Source: Alcanivorax limicola
Lineage (GTDB): Bacteria; Pseudomonadota; Gammaproteobacteria; Pseudomonadales; Alcanivoracaceae
NCBI RefSeq assembly: GCF_019931215.1
Contig: NZ_JAIOUB010000004.1
Location: forward strand, 1 to 64,000
Reading direction: 5' to 3'
Length of the DNA stretch: 64,000 nucleotides
Shown: piece after piece, positions 31,643 through 40,394 of the stretch
Numbering within the stretch: position 1 is the stretch's first letter
Layout: the number at the start of each line of letters is the position of its first letter
Notes under the pieces: generated by a model
Database searches by the model: none
The model's input: the letters and a program-made list of their open reading frames with translations, nothing else
What the model was told of the DNA's origin: nothing
Made by a program: the position numbers and the translations under genes

Positions 31643-33793
31643 ATGGCACTCCTCCACCGGATTTTTTCACGCACGGCGCTGGCAATTACCGGGCTATCTT
31701 TGAAAGGACTGGCATTGAAAGGACTGGCATTGAAAGGACTGGCACTCACCGGGCTGACGTGCAGCGCCCTGGCATTTGCTGCCGATGCCGAGAGTGGGGG
31801 CGCGCGCCTGGACCCTGTGTTGATTGATACGACGCGCCTGTCCCGCGCGCTGGAGGAGACACCGGCAGCCGTCTCACACGTGGGACGAGAGGATATCGCC
31901 GATGGTCGCCAGCAACTGCAACTGGCGGAGTCACTCTCCCGCGTGCCCGGGCTCTATTTCCAGAACAGCGACAACTTTGCCCAGGGCCAGCGCATCTCTG
32001 CACGGGGCTTTGGCGCCCGCGCGCCGTTCGGTATTCGCGGCCTGCGCATTCGTATCGACGGCATCCCGGAAACCCTGCCGGACGGTCAGTCCCAAGTCGA
32101 CGCACTGGATCTGGATTCGGCCGCAGACATCACCGTGATTCGCGGCCCCTCCTCGGTGCTGTATGGCAATGCCAGCGGCGGCATTATCGATATCACCAGC
32201 CGTGACGGTCGTGACAGTCGTGACGGTCGTGACATTGACCAGACCCGCATCCTGCTGCGCGGGGAGTATGGCGAAAACGGCTATCGCAAGATCAATGCCC
32301 AGCTCAGCGGCAATGAACGGGAATTCAGCCACCATGTCAGCGTGACTGACCTGGACTACGAGGGCTATCGCGAACAGAGTGCCGTGCAGCAGCAACGCAT
32401 GAATGCGCGCATCGGTCTGGATCTGACACCCGAGCGTCGCCTTGATCTGGTGTTGACTGCCCTGAACACGGATGACGCACAGGACCCCGGCGGCCTCACC
32501 CGTGCCCAGGTGCGCGCGGACCGTCGCCAGGCCACCGCCAATGCCATCAACCTCAACGCGGGCCAACAGGTCCGGCAACAGCGTATCGGTTTGCTGTATA
32601 GCGATGACGACGCCGCCGGCGGCACACTCAATGCACGCACTTTTTTTACCCGCAGAGAGTTTGTTCAGCAATTGCCGTTCCCCGGCTCCAGCCTGGTCAG
32701 CTATGAGCGGAATTTCTACGGCGCCGGCATCGACTACACCGGCTACTTCAACACACTGGGTCTGCCCCAGCGCTATATCATCGGGGTCGAAACAGAACGC
32801 CAGGAAGACGAGCGCCTGCGCCGCACAGTAAACCCGGCGGGCGCCATTACCGGCATCTCCGGCGATGCGTTCCAGCGCGCCACGGCCGCCGGTGTCTTTC
32901 TGCAAACAGACACCGCCCTGGGCGATGCGCTGACCCTGACCCTCGGCGCCCGTGCCGACCGCGTGCGTCTGGCCATTGATGACCGCCGGGGTAACGACTC
33001 GGGGGCACGCACCTTCAACGAAGGCAGCTACAGTGCCGGCCTGCTATGGCGCGCACACCCGGACCATCAACTGTTCGCCAACGCCGGCACGGCCTTCGAA
33101 ACACCGACCTTCACCGAGTTCGCCAACCCCGACGGCAGCGGGGGGTTCAACACCACGGTGACGCCGCAAAAAACCCGCAGCGCGGAAGCCGGTGCGCGAG
33201 GCACCCTGCATCCGACACTGCGCTATGACATCGCGCTGTTTGCCATTCGCGTGCGTGATGAAATCACGCCCTACGAAGACAATGGCCGTACGTTTTATGA
33301 AAACGCAGCGCGCACAGAACGTCATGGCCTGGAGCTGGGCCTGACGCACGCCACCACCGACCGGCTGACGCTCACCGCTGCCTGGACCTGGGCCAGTTAC
33401 CGGTTCCAGCGTTTCGAGGATCGCAACGGCAATGATTTCAGCGGCAACCGATTGCCCGGGCTGCCGCAGCACAGCGTGTTTCTGGAGAGTGCCTGGCGCC
33501 ATGAGATGGGGCATTTCGTCATTATCGACACCCGCTTTGCCAGCGACGTGTTTACCAACAACGCCAACCTGCGCAACAGCGACGCCCGCGCCGCCAGTTA
33601 TGCCGTCGCCAACGCACGCATCGGTCGCCGCTGGCAGCCTTTCGGTCAGACACTGGATATCCACGCCGGCGTGAACAATATCTTTAACCGCGACTATTTC
33701 AGCAATATTCGTGTGAACGCCAACAACGGCCAGTATTTTGAACCCGGACCTGATCGCATGCTCTACACCGGGCTGACGCTCTCTTTTTATTAA
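31643..33793 (+). CDS. TonB-dependent outer-membrane receptor
   Basis: The 716-residue receptor has a signal peptide, a plug domain (TPAAVSHVGREDIA, VPGLYFQNSDNFAQGQRISARGFGAR, VIRGPSSVLYGNASGGIIDI) and a beta-barrel ending in Phe-Tyr (LTLSFY), as recognised by the Bam machinery. The substrate is probably an iron chelate, judged from FecA-like and siderophore-type receptors; this is inference. Its n-region contains three KGLAL pentapeptides from a 15-bp repeat, and the plug has a DGR-type 9-bp repeat. The exb-tonB operon that would energise it lies 3 kb downstream. Confidence 0.92.
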   Translation: MALLHRIFSRTALAITGLSLKGLALKGLALKGLALTGLTCSALAFAADAESGGARLDPVLIDTTRLSRALEETPAAVSHVGREDIADGRQQLQLAESLSRVPGLYFQNSDNFAQGQRISARGFGARAPFGIRGLRIRIDGIPETLPDGQSQVDALDLDSAADITVIRGPSSVLYGNASGGIIDITSRDGRDSRDGRDIDQTRILLRGEYGENGYRKINAQLSGNEREFSHHVSVTDLDYEGYREQSAVQQQRMNARIGLDLTPERRLDLVLTALNTDDAQDPGGLTRAQVRADRRQATANAINLNAGQQVRQQRIGLLYSDDDAAGGTLNARTFFTRREFVQQLPFPGSSLVSYERNFYGAGIDYTGYFNTLGLPQRYIIGVETERQEDERLRRTVNPAGAITGISGDAFQRATAAGVFLQTDTALGDALTLTLGARADRVRLAIDDRRGNDSGARTFNEGSYSAGLLWRAHPDHQLFANAGTAFETPTFTEFANPDGSGGFNTTVTPQKTRSAEAGARGTLHPTLRYDIALFAIRVRDEITPYEDNGRTFYENAARTERHGLELGLTHATTDRLTLTAAWTWASYRFQRFEDRNGNDFSGNRLPGLPQHSVFLESAWRHEMGHFVIIDTRFASDVFTNNANLRNSDARAASYAVANARIGRRWQPFGQTLDIHAGVNNIFNRDYFSNIRVNANNGQYFEPGPDRMLYTGLTLSFY
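31700..31744 (+). repeat. 15-bp perfect tandem repeat x3 in receptor signal peptide
   Basis: Three perfect copies of TTGAAAGGACTGGCA (31700-31714, 31715-31729, 31730-31744) encode repeated LKGLA. A related fourth half-unit precedes them. Confidence 0.95.
32201..32236 (+). repeat. 9-bp tandem repeat x4 in the receptor plug domain
   Basis: Four units of the type CGTGACGGT encode RDGRDSRDGRDI just after the conserved VLYGNASGG plug segment. Copy changes would keep the frame. Confidence 0.9.
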
Positions 33794-33804
33794 CGCGCGG
33801 GCCA

Positions 33805-33852
33805 AGTCACTGATCAATAAAGTCGCTGATCAATAAAGTCACTGGTCAACAA
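33805..33852. repeat. 16-bp tandem repeat x3 at the araC-type gene end
   Basis: Units 33805-33820, 33821-33836 and 33837-33852 follow AGTCACTGATCAATAA. The rightmost unit contains the end of the AraC-type coding sequence; the other two lie between the two convergent stops. Confidence 0.9.
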
Positions 33853-34684
33853 AGACGACTCTTGGCGGATCGGGATGCCCCACCAGGAAACTGGGTGTAA
33901 CGCCAAAGTTTTCCCGGAACGTTCTGGTCAGATGTGCCGAATCGGAGAATCCCGCTGCATGGGCGGCCTCGGTCAGGCTAAGGCCCGCCAGGGCCAATTC
34001 GGTTGCCCGCCGCAAACGACGCCACAACACATAACGCCTCAAGGGCAGGCCAAAAGTTCGGGAAAACTGGTGGCTCAACCAGCTTTCAGAGACACCGCCC
34101 GCTGCTGCCGCGTCCCTTAGCCGAACGGCCTCCGCCAGGTGGCTATCCAACCACACCAGAATGTGCCGGAGCCGCGGGTCCACCTGCCGGGGCTGGCTGG
34201 CATTCAGATCAGCCTCCTCCGGTTCATGCGGCTCCAGCAGATAAGCAACCAGCTCCTCAGCCAATGACTCGGAAACTTCCGCACCGCCAAGTATCAGCGC
34301 TTTCCAGCTTTCAGGGATGTTCGGGCCGTTGTCCAGCGTCCGCACGCCCTGCTCTCCCCATCGCTGGCAGGCACGCTGGCAATCGACGCTTTCAGGGTCC
34401 AGATAAAGCATCACACAAGGTGTGCCCGCGCCATCAAACTGATGCACCACATCCGGCGGCACATAAAACCCGGACGCCTGCTGCCACGCTGCCTGCCCGC
34501 GCCTTACTCTGACCGGGGCCATCAGACCAACACCCAACTGGGCCGCGTGATGAGCATGGCAATCGGTATCAAAGGCAGGGCCCAGCAGCAACAATCGATG
34601 GCGCCAGAAAAACAACTGGAATCTGGGATCTGCCGGTTTATTCAATTGCCCACTCCTTGCCTTTGACAAGATGCCCCGTCGCAA
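33839..34684 (-). CDS. AraC family transcriptional regulator
   Basis: A 281-residue regulator with an N-terminal cupin-like sensing domain (HAHHAAQLGVGL) and a C-terminal pair of HTH motifs (LRDAAAAGGVSESWLSHQFSRTFG, then SLTEAAHAAGFSDSAHLTRTFRENFG). It is divergent from the adjacent hydroxylase gene with 27 bp between starts, so it may control it; that is inference. The C-terminal VFVDQ is encoded within a 16-bp tandem repeat, so its tail could vary. Confidence 0.93.
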   Translation of the reverse strand: MRRGILSKARSGQLNKPADPRFQLFFWRHRLLLLGPAFDTDCHAHHAAQLGVGLMAPVRVRRGQAAWQQASGFYVPPDVVHQFDGAGTPCVMLYLDPESVDCQRACQRWGEQGVRTLDNGPNIPESWKALILGGAEVSESLAEELVAYLLEPHEPEEADLNASQPRQVDPRLRHILVWLDSHLAEAVRLRDAAAAGGVSESWLSHQFSRTFGLPLRRYVLWRRLRRATELALAGLSLTEAAHAAGFSDSAHLTRTFRENFGVTPSFLVGHPDPPRVVFVDQ

Positions 34685-34711
34685 ATCACATAGTATGGAG
34701 GGGAATGAACC

Positions 34712-35572
34712 ATGGTTGCCAAGAGACTTTTGCAGTGGATCACCTGGCCGACTCTGGTGTTGGGCTTTGGTGCTGGCGCCATCGTGCTGGTAGAGGCAGG
34801 TGCAGGCTTACCGGCGCTTCTGGCTCTGCTGGCCGGAGCTATCCTGTTCAGCTTCCTGACGGAGCGCTGGATACCCTATCAACCGGACTGGAATCGCCCT
34901 CGCCGGGACATCGGACGAGATTGGGCTCACGCCCTGGTAAACCTGAGCTTGAATCGAGCGTCAGTGTGGTTGCTTCCCGCGTTCGCCTGGCTGGCGGTAA
35001 CGCCGGGCATCTGGCCAGATCATTGGGCCTTCTGGGCCCAGGTGGTGATGGCTGTTCTGATTCTGGATCTGGGTATTGCCGCCGCGCATCATGCCAGTCA
35101 CCGGTTTTACGGGCTGTGGCGCTTCCATGCCGTGCACCACAGTATCCAGCGGCTGTACGGCTTCAATGGGCTGATGAAACACCCGCTTCATCAAGGGGTG
35201 GAAATGCTCAGTGGTGTTTTGCCATTGCTGCTTCTGGGCATTCCCCTTGAGGTCGCCCTGACTTTGCCGTTTCTGGTCTCTCTTGCATTACTGGGCCAAC
35301 ACAGCAATGCGGACATCCGCACCGGTGGCCTCAAATACCTGTTTGCCAATGCCGAGATCCATCGCTTCCATCACAGCAACGGCGCCAACGGCGATGTGAA
35401 CTATGGTTTGCTCACCACGCTCTACGACCATGTAATGGGCACTTTCCACTACGCTCCTGGCACCGCACCGCGCTCCAGCCAGGAAATCGGCGTGCGCGGG
35501 CGACCAGACTACCCCGCTACTTACAGGGAACAGTTGCTTGAGCCCTTTCGACGAGATCATCAAGGTTCATAG
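34712..35572 (+). CDS. Sterol desaturase / fatty acid hydroxylase superfamily membrane protein
   Basis: An integral-membrane di-iron hydroxylase with three histidine boxes: HHASH, HAVHH and HRFHH. The first ~110 residues hold the first membrane helices. The C-terminus carries ANGDVNYGLLTTLYDHVMGTF, typical for the superfamily. The substrate is unknown; a lipid acyl or ring hydroxylation is expected. GGAGG lies upstream of the ATG at 34712. It lies divergent to the AraC regulator. Confidence 0.93.
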   Translation: MVAKRLLQWITWPTLVLGFGAGAIVLVEAGAGLPALLALLAGAILFSFLTERWIPYQPDWNRPRRDIGRDWAHALVNLSLNRASVWLLPAFAWLAVTPGIWPDHWAFWAQVVMAVLILDLGIAAAHHASHRFYGLWRFHAVHHSIQRLYGFNGLMKHPLHQGVEMLSGVLPLLLLGIPLEVALTLPFLVSLALLGQHSNADIRTGGLKYLFANAEIHRFHHSNGANGDVNYGLLTTLYDHVMGTFHYAPGTAPRSSQEIGVRGRPDYPATYREQLLEPFRRDHQGS

Positions 35573-35669
35573 CGACGAGACATTGCGGCGGCCCCATGGT
35601 GCCGCCGTCCCCGACAAATTGGTTCCGCGCGCACATCCGGGGCGGACGGACGCCGCTGCATCCGTTACC

Positions 35670-36158
35670 ATGAGGCTCACATCATGCATACCAAGCAGGG
35701 ACGCCGTCGTGTTTACGCTGGATACCACCATCGACATCAATGCCAGCCCCGAGCGAATCTGGGCCATCCTCACCAACTTTTCGCACTACAGTGAGTGGAA
35801 CCCGTTCATCATCAACGCCAGTGGCGTGCCCAAGGCCGGGCAGCGTCTGAGCATCAGTATCGCCACCCGGCCGGGCCGCAGCATGACCTTCCGGCCGCAG
35901 GTACTGCGGGTGAAGCACGCACAGGTACTGGCCTGGCGTGGCCGTTTTCTGATTCCCGGCCTGTTCGATGGCGTGCACACCTTCGTCATCTCGCCGCTGG
36001 AAGATGGCACCGTACGTCTCAGCCACAGCGAAACCTTCTCCGGCCTGCTGGTGCCTTTCATGCGCCGCAAGCTGAATCGTGATACCCGCGCCGGGTTCAG
36101 CAAGATGAATCATGCGCTGCGTGTACGCGCCGAGGCGGCCAGTCAGCCACGCGGCTGA
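35670..36158 (+). CDS. SRPBCC (START/Bet v1-like) domain protein
   Basis: The core FTLDTTIDINASPERIWAIL, then FSHYSEWNPFI, is the start of an SRPBCC polyketide-cyclase-like domain with a hydrophobic ligand cavity. The remainder (GVHTFVISPLEDGTVRLSHSE, MRRKLNRDTRAGFSKMNHAL) completes the fold. ATG 35670 and GTG 35709 are both plausible starts; the GTG gives a tighter domain. The ligand and role are unknown. Confidence 0.82.
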   Translation: MRLTSCIPSRDAVVFTLDTTIDINASPERIWAILTNFSHYSEWNPFIINASGVPKAGQRLSISIATRPGRSMTFRPQVLRVKHAQVLAWRGRFLIPGLFDGVHTFVISPLEDGTVRLSHSETFSGLLVPFMRRKLNRDTRAGFSKMNHALRVRAEAASQPRG

Positions 36159-36185
36159 CCTGCCATCACAGCCCCGGCAACTTCA

Positions 36186-36213
36186 GGCCCGCCAGATTGC
36201 ACATTGGCGGGCC
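36186..36213. terminator. Hairpin between SRPBCC gene and nlpE
   Basis: GGCCCGCCA and TGGCGGGCC form a 9-bp perfect stem with a 10-nt loop. There is no U tract, so intrinsic termination is uncertain; it may be an RNA-stabilising hairpin. Confidence 0.4.
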
Positions 36214-36237
36214 AGCCAGCTTGTGGGGAGCTGCAAC

Positions 36238-36711
36238 GTGAGAAGAAACGGGACGCCGAATACCTGCCTGCTATTGCTTGCCTTGCTGACGGGCTGTGCC
36301 AGCACACCACCTGCCGATAGCCCGCCCGAGCGCCCTGGCGCTTCTGACACCGCAGCCCCTGCGGTAAAGCCCGCCAATGAGGAAACCTACCAGGGCATAC
36401 TGCCCTGTCCGGACTGTGAAGGCCTGAAAGTCACCCTGACACTGGACCATGACGTCCAGGCCTATCGCACCACGGAAGTACGTCTTGAGGATCAGGACGC
36501 CCAATCCGTTCCTCGCCAGACCAGCGGCCCCTGGGCGCAACACCGTGGCACCGAAACAGACCCGGATGCCATCGTCTATCAACTCGACCCTGACCGCCCC
36601 GGCAGCACACGCCACTTCCTGCGGCTGGATGCTTCCCGCATCAAGTTGCTGGATGAGTTCAAGCAGGAATTCTGGTCACCCTTCAACCTGATTCTTGAAC
36701 GCACGGACTGA
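36238..36711 (+). CDS. nlpE: NlpE-like copper resistance lipoprotein
   Basis: A lipoprotein (lipobox LLTGCAST) with the NlpE N-terminal barrel: YQGILPCPDCEGLKVTLTL contains the conserved CxxC. NlpE senses envelope stress and copper and signals through Cpx. This protein has only the N-terminal domain (157 residues), as in many non-enteric bacteria. The start is GTG at 36238, with GGGGAG about 7 nt before it. Confidence 0.88.
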   Translation: MRRNGTPNTCLLLLALLTGCASTPPADSPPERPGASDTAAPAVKPANEETYQGILPCPDCEGLKVTLTLDHDVQAYRTTEVRLEDQDAQSVPRQTSGPWAQHRGTETDPDAIVYQLDPDRPGSTRHFLRLDASRIKLLDEFKQEFWSPFNLILERTD

Positions 36712-36730
36712 CCAATCGCTCTCCGCCCAA

Positions 36731-36750
36731 ATGATAATGACTTGCATTAA
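36731..36750. promoter_or_regulatory. Fur box upstream of exbB
   Basis: ATGATAATGACTTGCATTAA resembles the Fur consensus (inverted GATAAT-type hexamers around a central base). It lies 63 bp before the exbB ATG, which fits iron-repressed expression of a TonB energising operon. Confidence 0.7.
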
Positions 36751-36813
36751 CAGCATGCCAGCGCTACCCTGTGCGCGATTTCACGGCCACTCATTATCTC
36801 CCTGGAGCGCCTC

Positions 36814-37512
36814 ATGCCTGCATCCGCACTCGAAAACTCTGCCCTGCCCGCCTGGTTCGTGGCCGGCGGCCCGGCCATGTGGCTGCTGGCAGTGTTGTCG
36901 GTGGTGTCGCTTGCGGTGCTGCTGAGCAAAGTAGTGCAGTTTCTGCGCACCCGGCCCCTCGCCACGCCCTGCGCGGATACCGCACTCGCGGCGCTGGTAC
37001 GCGGTGATCGTCAGGCCGCGGACGCGGCACTGGCCGATGCCGCCACACCGGGCGACAAGGTGATTGGCGGTGCACTGGCACTGGCCCGGCCGGGCGTCTC
37101 CGCCAGCCAGTGGCAAGAGGAGGTGCTGCGCCAGGCACGGGCGGAGCTGGAAAGCCTGCGCGGCGGCCTGCGACTGCTGGAAGTGGTCGGCACCCTGGCG
37201 CCACTCATCGGTCTGCTGGGTACGGTGTTCGGTATGATCAGCGCCTTTCAACAGCTGGAAATGGCGGGCTCACAGGTTGATCCGGCACTGCTGTCCGGCG
37301 GCATCTGGGAGGCCTTGCTGACCACCGCCGCCGGTCTGGTGGTTGCCATCCCGGCACTGGCCGCGTTCCACTGGTGCGACCGCACCATCGAACAGAGCCG
37401 ACACACCATGGAAGACCGCCTGGCGCGTTTGCGTGTGGCGCTCAATGGCAACCTGACCTCGGCGGCAGAGGCCAAGCAGGCCACGGAAGCTGACCCCGCC
37501 CACGCTTACTGA
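36814..37512 (+). CDS. exbB: ExbB proton channel of the TonB system
   Basis: An inner-membrane MotA/TolQ/ExbB family protein of 232 residues with three membrane segments. Motifs: LRLLEVVGTLAPLIGLLGTVFGMI and GGIWEALLTTAAGLVVAIPAL. It forms the pentameric channel that, with ExbD, drives TonB by proton flow. GGAG precedes the ATG by about 8 nt. It is the first gene of exbB-exbD-exbD-tonB downstream of the Fur box. Confidence 0.95.
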   Translation: MPASALENSALPAWFVAGGPAMWLLAVLSVVSLAVLLSKVVQFLRTRPLATPCADTALAALVRGDRQAADAALADAATPGDKVIGGALALARPGVSASQWQEEVLRQARAELESLRGGLRLLEVVGTLAPLIGLLGTVFGMISAFQQLEMAGSQVDPALLSGGIWEALLTTAAGLVVAIPALAAFHWCDRTIEQSRHTMEDRLARLRVALNGNLTSAAEAKQATEADPAHAY

Positions 37513-37520
37513 TACGCCTG

Positions 37521-37907
37521 ATGCATATCAACGAACACAGCCACCGCACGCCGACCATCGGCCTGACACCTCTGATTGATGTGGTGTTCATCCTGCTGGT
37601 GTTCTTTATGCTCGCGACCCGGTTCGGCGCCTGGCAGGATCTGCCGCTGCAAGTCAGCAGCACCGCCACCACCCCGGTGGCCAGCGATAGCGAGATCCGT
37701 CATATCAAGGTGCTGGGCGAAGATCGGGTGCAGCTCAACGACGAGTCCATGGATCTCGCCGCCCTGCGACGGGCGCTGACCACGGACAACCGGCAACCCA
37801 CCCGTGTCACCGCCGCTGACGACGCCTCGGTGCAGGCCATGCTGCAGGTGGTGGACGTGCTGCAGGACGCCGGGCTACAGGACGCCCGGCTGGAGCTGAT
37901 GCGATGA
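37521..37907 (+). CDS. exbD: ExbD, first paralogue (with catalytic Asp)
   Basis: A 128-residue ExbD/TolR protein with one transmembrane helix. TIGLTPLIDVVFILLVFFML contains the membrane Asp that is essential for proton translocation. The periplasmic domain follows. It starts 8 bp after exbB and overlaps the next exbD by 4 nt. Confidence 0.94.
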   Translation: MHINEHSHRTPTIGLTPLIDVVFILLVFFMLATRFGAWQDLPLQVSSTATTPVASDSEIRHIKVLGEDRVQLNDESMDLAALRRALTTDNRQPTRVTAADDASVQAMLQVVDVLQDAGLQDARLELMR

Positions 37908-38335
37908 ACCTGTCTGCGCGCGACACGCTTCTGACCCCCACGCCACCGCGCCGCCCGGCACTCGAACCGGCGCTGCCGTTGATCAATGTGGTGTTCCTGC
38001 TACTCGTATTCTTCATGGTCGCCGGCCAGGTGGCGCCAAATCGCATTGACGTGGAGCCCCCTGAAAGCAGCGTGCCGCTGGAGCAGGAAGCAGACGAGTT
38101 GTTGTTGACGCTGGATCAGGCCGGGAATCTGTCCCGTCAGGGCGAGCCGCTGACACTGGAAGTATTGCCAGCACTGCTGGCCGCCAGCGCGGAAGCGCGC
38201 GAGGCCGACGCCCCCGCCTCCGTCCGATTGCTGACCGACGCCGGAACACGCCTGGATACCATGCGCCCACTGCTCACTGTATTGCAGCAGGCTGGCGTCG
38301 AGGAGGTGCGACTGGTCACCCGGAGCGCACCATGA
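37904..38335 (+). CDS. exbD: ExbD, second paralogue with Asn replacing the membrane Asp
   Basis: A 143-residue ExbD/TolR-like protein. The transmembrane motif reads [18 protein letters not shown], with Asn where the first paralogue and the family have the proton-carrying Asp. In other respects the fold (helix, then a periplasmic alpha/beta domain with [11 protein letters not shown]) is intact. It may form a mixed ExbD dimer with the first paralogue, supplying a structural rather than proton-carrying chain. It overlaps the neighbouring genes on both sides by 4 nt. Confidence 0.9.
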   Translation: MNLSARDTLLTPTPPRRPALEPALPLINVVFLLLVFFMVAGQVAPNRIDVEPPESSVPLEQEADELLLTLDQAGNLSRQGEPLTLEVLPALLAASAEAREADAPASVRLLTDAGTRLDTMRPLLTVLQQAGVEEVRLVTRSAP

Positions 38336-39075
38336 GGGCGAGCTCGTTGTGGGTATGGGTGCTGGTATCGCTGGCGCTGCACGCTGCCGTGTTGCTGGTG
38401 CGGCAACCGGACACCCTGGCCAGCGGTCAACCGGGAGCGCCCAGCGCTTCCGCCGTGACCCTGTCGCTGGCCCAGGCAACGCCGGAGGAAGCGACCGAGG
38501 CAAGCGAAGCAGAACAAGCTCCCGAGCCGGAACCACTGCCGGAGCCGGAGCCGGAACCCGAACCCGAACCCGAACCCGAACCGGAGCCCGAGCCCGAGCC
38601 CGAGCCTGAGCCAGTCCCCGAGCCTGAACCGGAGCCCCCCGTCGCCGTCGAACCGGACACGACCACCGATGCCATGGATGATGTGGCCGCCGAAGCGAGC
38701 ACGGATACACCCGCCTCCGAGGCCGCCGATCAGGGCCGCGCAGGCCCTGTCGGTCCCGGCGCTGATGCCGTGGGCGACAACGACAATGAGTACAATCGCT
38801 ACCGACGAGCCATCCAGGAAGCCATCGAGCGCCACAGGGAGTATCCCGCCCAGGCACGCCTGCGCGGCCAGGAGGGCGTCGTGACGGTCCATTTCGCGAT
38901 CAATGAGAGAGGCCGGGTGGAAGATCTGGCGGTCATCGACAGCTCAGGCAGCCGCATCCTGGATATGGCTGCCGAACGCATGCTACGGCGTCTTCGTCTC
39001 CCGGAACCCCCCGCCTCCATTGTCGATCGGCTCGCCAGCGGCTTGAGCGTGCCCATTGATTACGTTATTGAATAA
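38332..39075 (+). CDS. tonB: TonB energy-transducing protein
   Basis: The 247-residue protein has one N-terminal membrane anchor ([16 protein letters not shown], with the conserved Ser and His). A periplasm-spanning linker is built of about 17 Glu-Pro dipeptides, and the C-terminal TonB domain includes [20 protein letters not shown] and a terminal [16 protein letters not shown]. The Glu-Pro run, rather than the common Pro-Lys mix, is acidic; its length may vary by slippage. Its natural client is the receptor at 31643. Confidence 0.93.
   Translation: MRASSLWVWVLVSLALHAAVLLVRQPDTLASGQPGAPSASAVTLSLAQATPEEATEASEAEQAPEPEPLPEPEPEPEPEPEPEPEPEPEPEPEPVPEPEPEPPVAVEPDTTTDAMDDVAAEASTDTPASEAADQGRAGPVGPGADAVGDNDNEYNRYRRAIQEAIERHREYPAQARLRGQEGVVTVHFAINERGRVEDLAVIDSSGSRILDMAAERMLRRLRLPEPPASIVDRLASGLSVPIDYVIE
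38538..38625 (+). repeat. Glu-Pro-encoding hexanucleotide repeats in tonB
   Basis: Tandem GAGCCG/GAACCC-type hexamers encode an uninterrupted EP run. Codon choice alternates, so the repeat is imperfect at DNA level. Confidence 0.85.
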
Positions 39076-39159
39076 GGCCATTGCATAAAACTCGCGCGTT
39101 GGCATTCTCCCGCAGCACTGGCAGACTCGAGACTCCTCAAGAAAAACAACGGTCTCCCC

Positions 39160-40377
39160 ATGCGCAAACGCACCCTGCTCCTGCTTGCCCTCATCGCCGC
39201 CCTCGTTGCTGTACTGCTGTGGTGGTTCCGTCCCTGGTCGCCCTATTCCCCGAGCGTCATGACGCGGCTGTTTCATCCGGAATACCGGCTGGACAATTTT
39301 CGCGCCATGGAAAATGTTTTTCCCTACGTGATCCTGCCCGCCAGCGACACGCCCACGCCACTGCCCCGCGCCGCCACGCCCGGCGATTTACCGCAGACGT
39401 TCCGTCACAACGGCGAAGACATTGACGTCGGTGAGTTTCTGACACGTACGGAGACCACCGGGCTGATGGTGCTTCAGGACGGTGAGGTGCAGCTGGAACA
39501 ATATTTTCAGGGGACCGAACCCACCTCGCGCCTGACGTCCTGGTCCATGGCCAAGACTGTTGTCAGTACGCTGGTGGCCATAGCGCACGAAGACGGTCAT
39601 ATCGGCTCACTGGATGACAAGGTCAGCGACTATGTCCCCGCATTGAAGGGGAAAGCCTACGGCGATGTCAGCATCCAGCACCTGCTGATGATGGCCAGCG
39701 GCATCGATTTTGACGAGACCTACCACAAGCACACGTCCGATATAAATCTGCTGTTCTACCGTGTATTCCTGCTGGGCGCGTCGGCCCGCGACGTGGTCGC
39801 CAGCCACCCTGCGGCACAACCGTCAGGGGAGCGCTTTCATTACATCAGCCCGAACACCCAGATACTGGCCTGGGTGCTGGCGGAAGCCGTGGGCAGCAGC
39901 GTGTCGGCCTACGCCAGCGAGCAGCTATGGCAACCGCTGGGCATGGAGGACGACGCCCTCTGGAACCTGGATCAGCATGGCATCGAACTGGCGTTCTGTT
40001 GCCTGAACGTGACGTTGCGGGATTACGCCAAACTGGGACAACTGCATCTGCAGCAGGGCGTGTGGAATTATCAGCAGATACTCCCAGAGGGCTGGGTCTT
40101 CAGCGCGACGCGACGGCCTGAACCCTGGATGGCATCCGGCCACGGTTATGCCGAGCGGGGGTACGGCTATCATCTGTGGACGCCCACCGAACCCGATGGC
40201 GAATACTTCTTCAACGGCGTCTGGGGGCAAACCATCTGGGTCGCCGAAAACCCGGGCGTGGTGATTGTCAAAACCAGCGTCGACCCGGATTTTCGTCCAC
40301 ACACCGCTGAAATGATTTCTTTCATGCGGGGGGTTACTGCGCATCTGTCTCGCACGTCCGAAAAGCCCGACACATGA
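39160..40377 (+). CDS. Serine hydrolase of the class C beta-lactamase/esterase family
   Basis: A membrane-anchored or exported protein (LLLLALIAALVAVLLWWF) with a beta-lactamase-fold hydrolase domain. SxxK is SMAK in SWSMAKTVVSTL, the second motif region is HYISPNTQIL, and FFNGVWGQTIWV is near the C-terminal active-site strand. It probably hydrolyses esters or peptides rather than being a resistance enzyme; the substrate is unknown. The 84-bp gap after tonB shows no terminator. Confidence 0.88.
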   Translation: MRKRTLLLLALIAALVAVLLWWFRPWSPYSPSVMTRLFHPEYRLDNFRAMENVFPYVILPASDTPTPLPRAATPGDLPQTFRHNGEDIDVGEFLTRTETTGLMVLQDGEVQLEQYFQGTEPTSRLTSWSMAKTVVSTLVAIAHEDGHIGSLDDKVSDYVPALKGKAYGDVSIQHLLMMASGIDFDETYHKHTSDINLLFYRVFLLGASARDVVASHPAAQPSGERFHYISPNTQILAWVLAEAVGSSVSAYASEQLWQPLGMEDDALWNLDQHGIELAFCCLNVTLRDYAKLGQLHLQQGVWNYQQILPEGWVFSATRRPEPWMASGHGYAERGYGYHLWTPTEPDGEYFFNGVWGQTIWVAENPGVVIVKTSVDPDFRPHTAEMISFMRGVTAHLSRTSEKPDT

Positions 40378-40384
40378 GTCGGGC
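40365..40384. terminator. Hairpin between convergent serine hydrolase and chromate transporter genes
   Basis: GCCCGAC and GTCGGGC form a 7-bp stem with a 6-nt loop holding the hydrolase stop codon. On the minus strand it is followed by CTTTT, so it could terminate transcripts reading out of chrA. Confidence 0.45.
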
Positions 40385-40394
40385 AATGTCGGGA

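Noticed and set aside
31700-31744. Tandem units as a possible CRISPR-like array
   Set aside because: Units are 15 bp, contiguous and without spacers, and encode an in-frame signal peptide.
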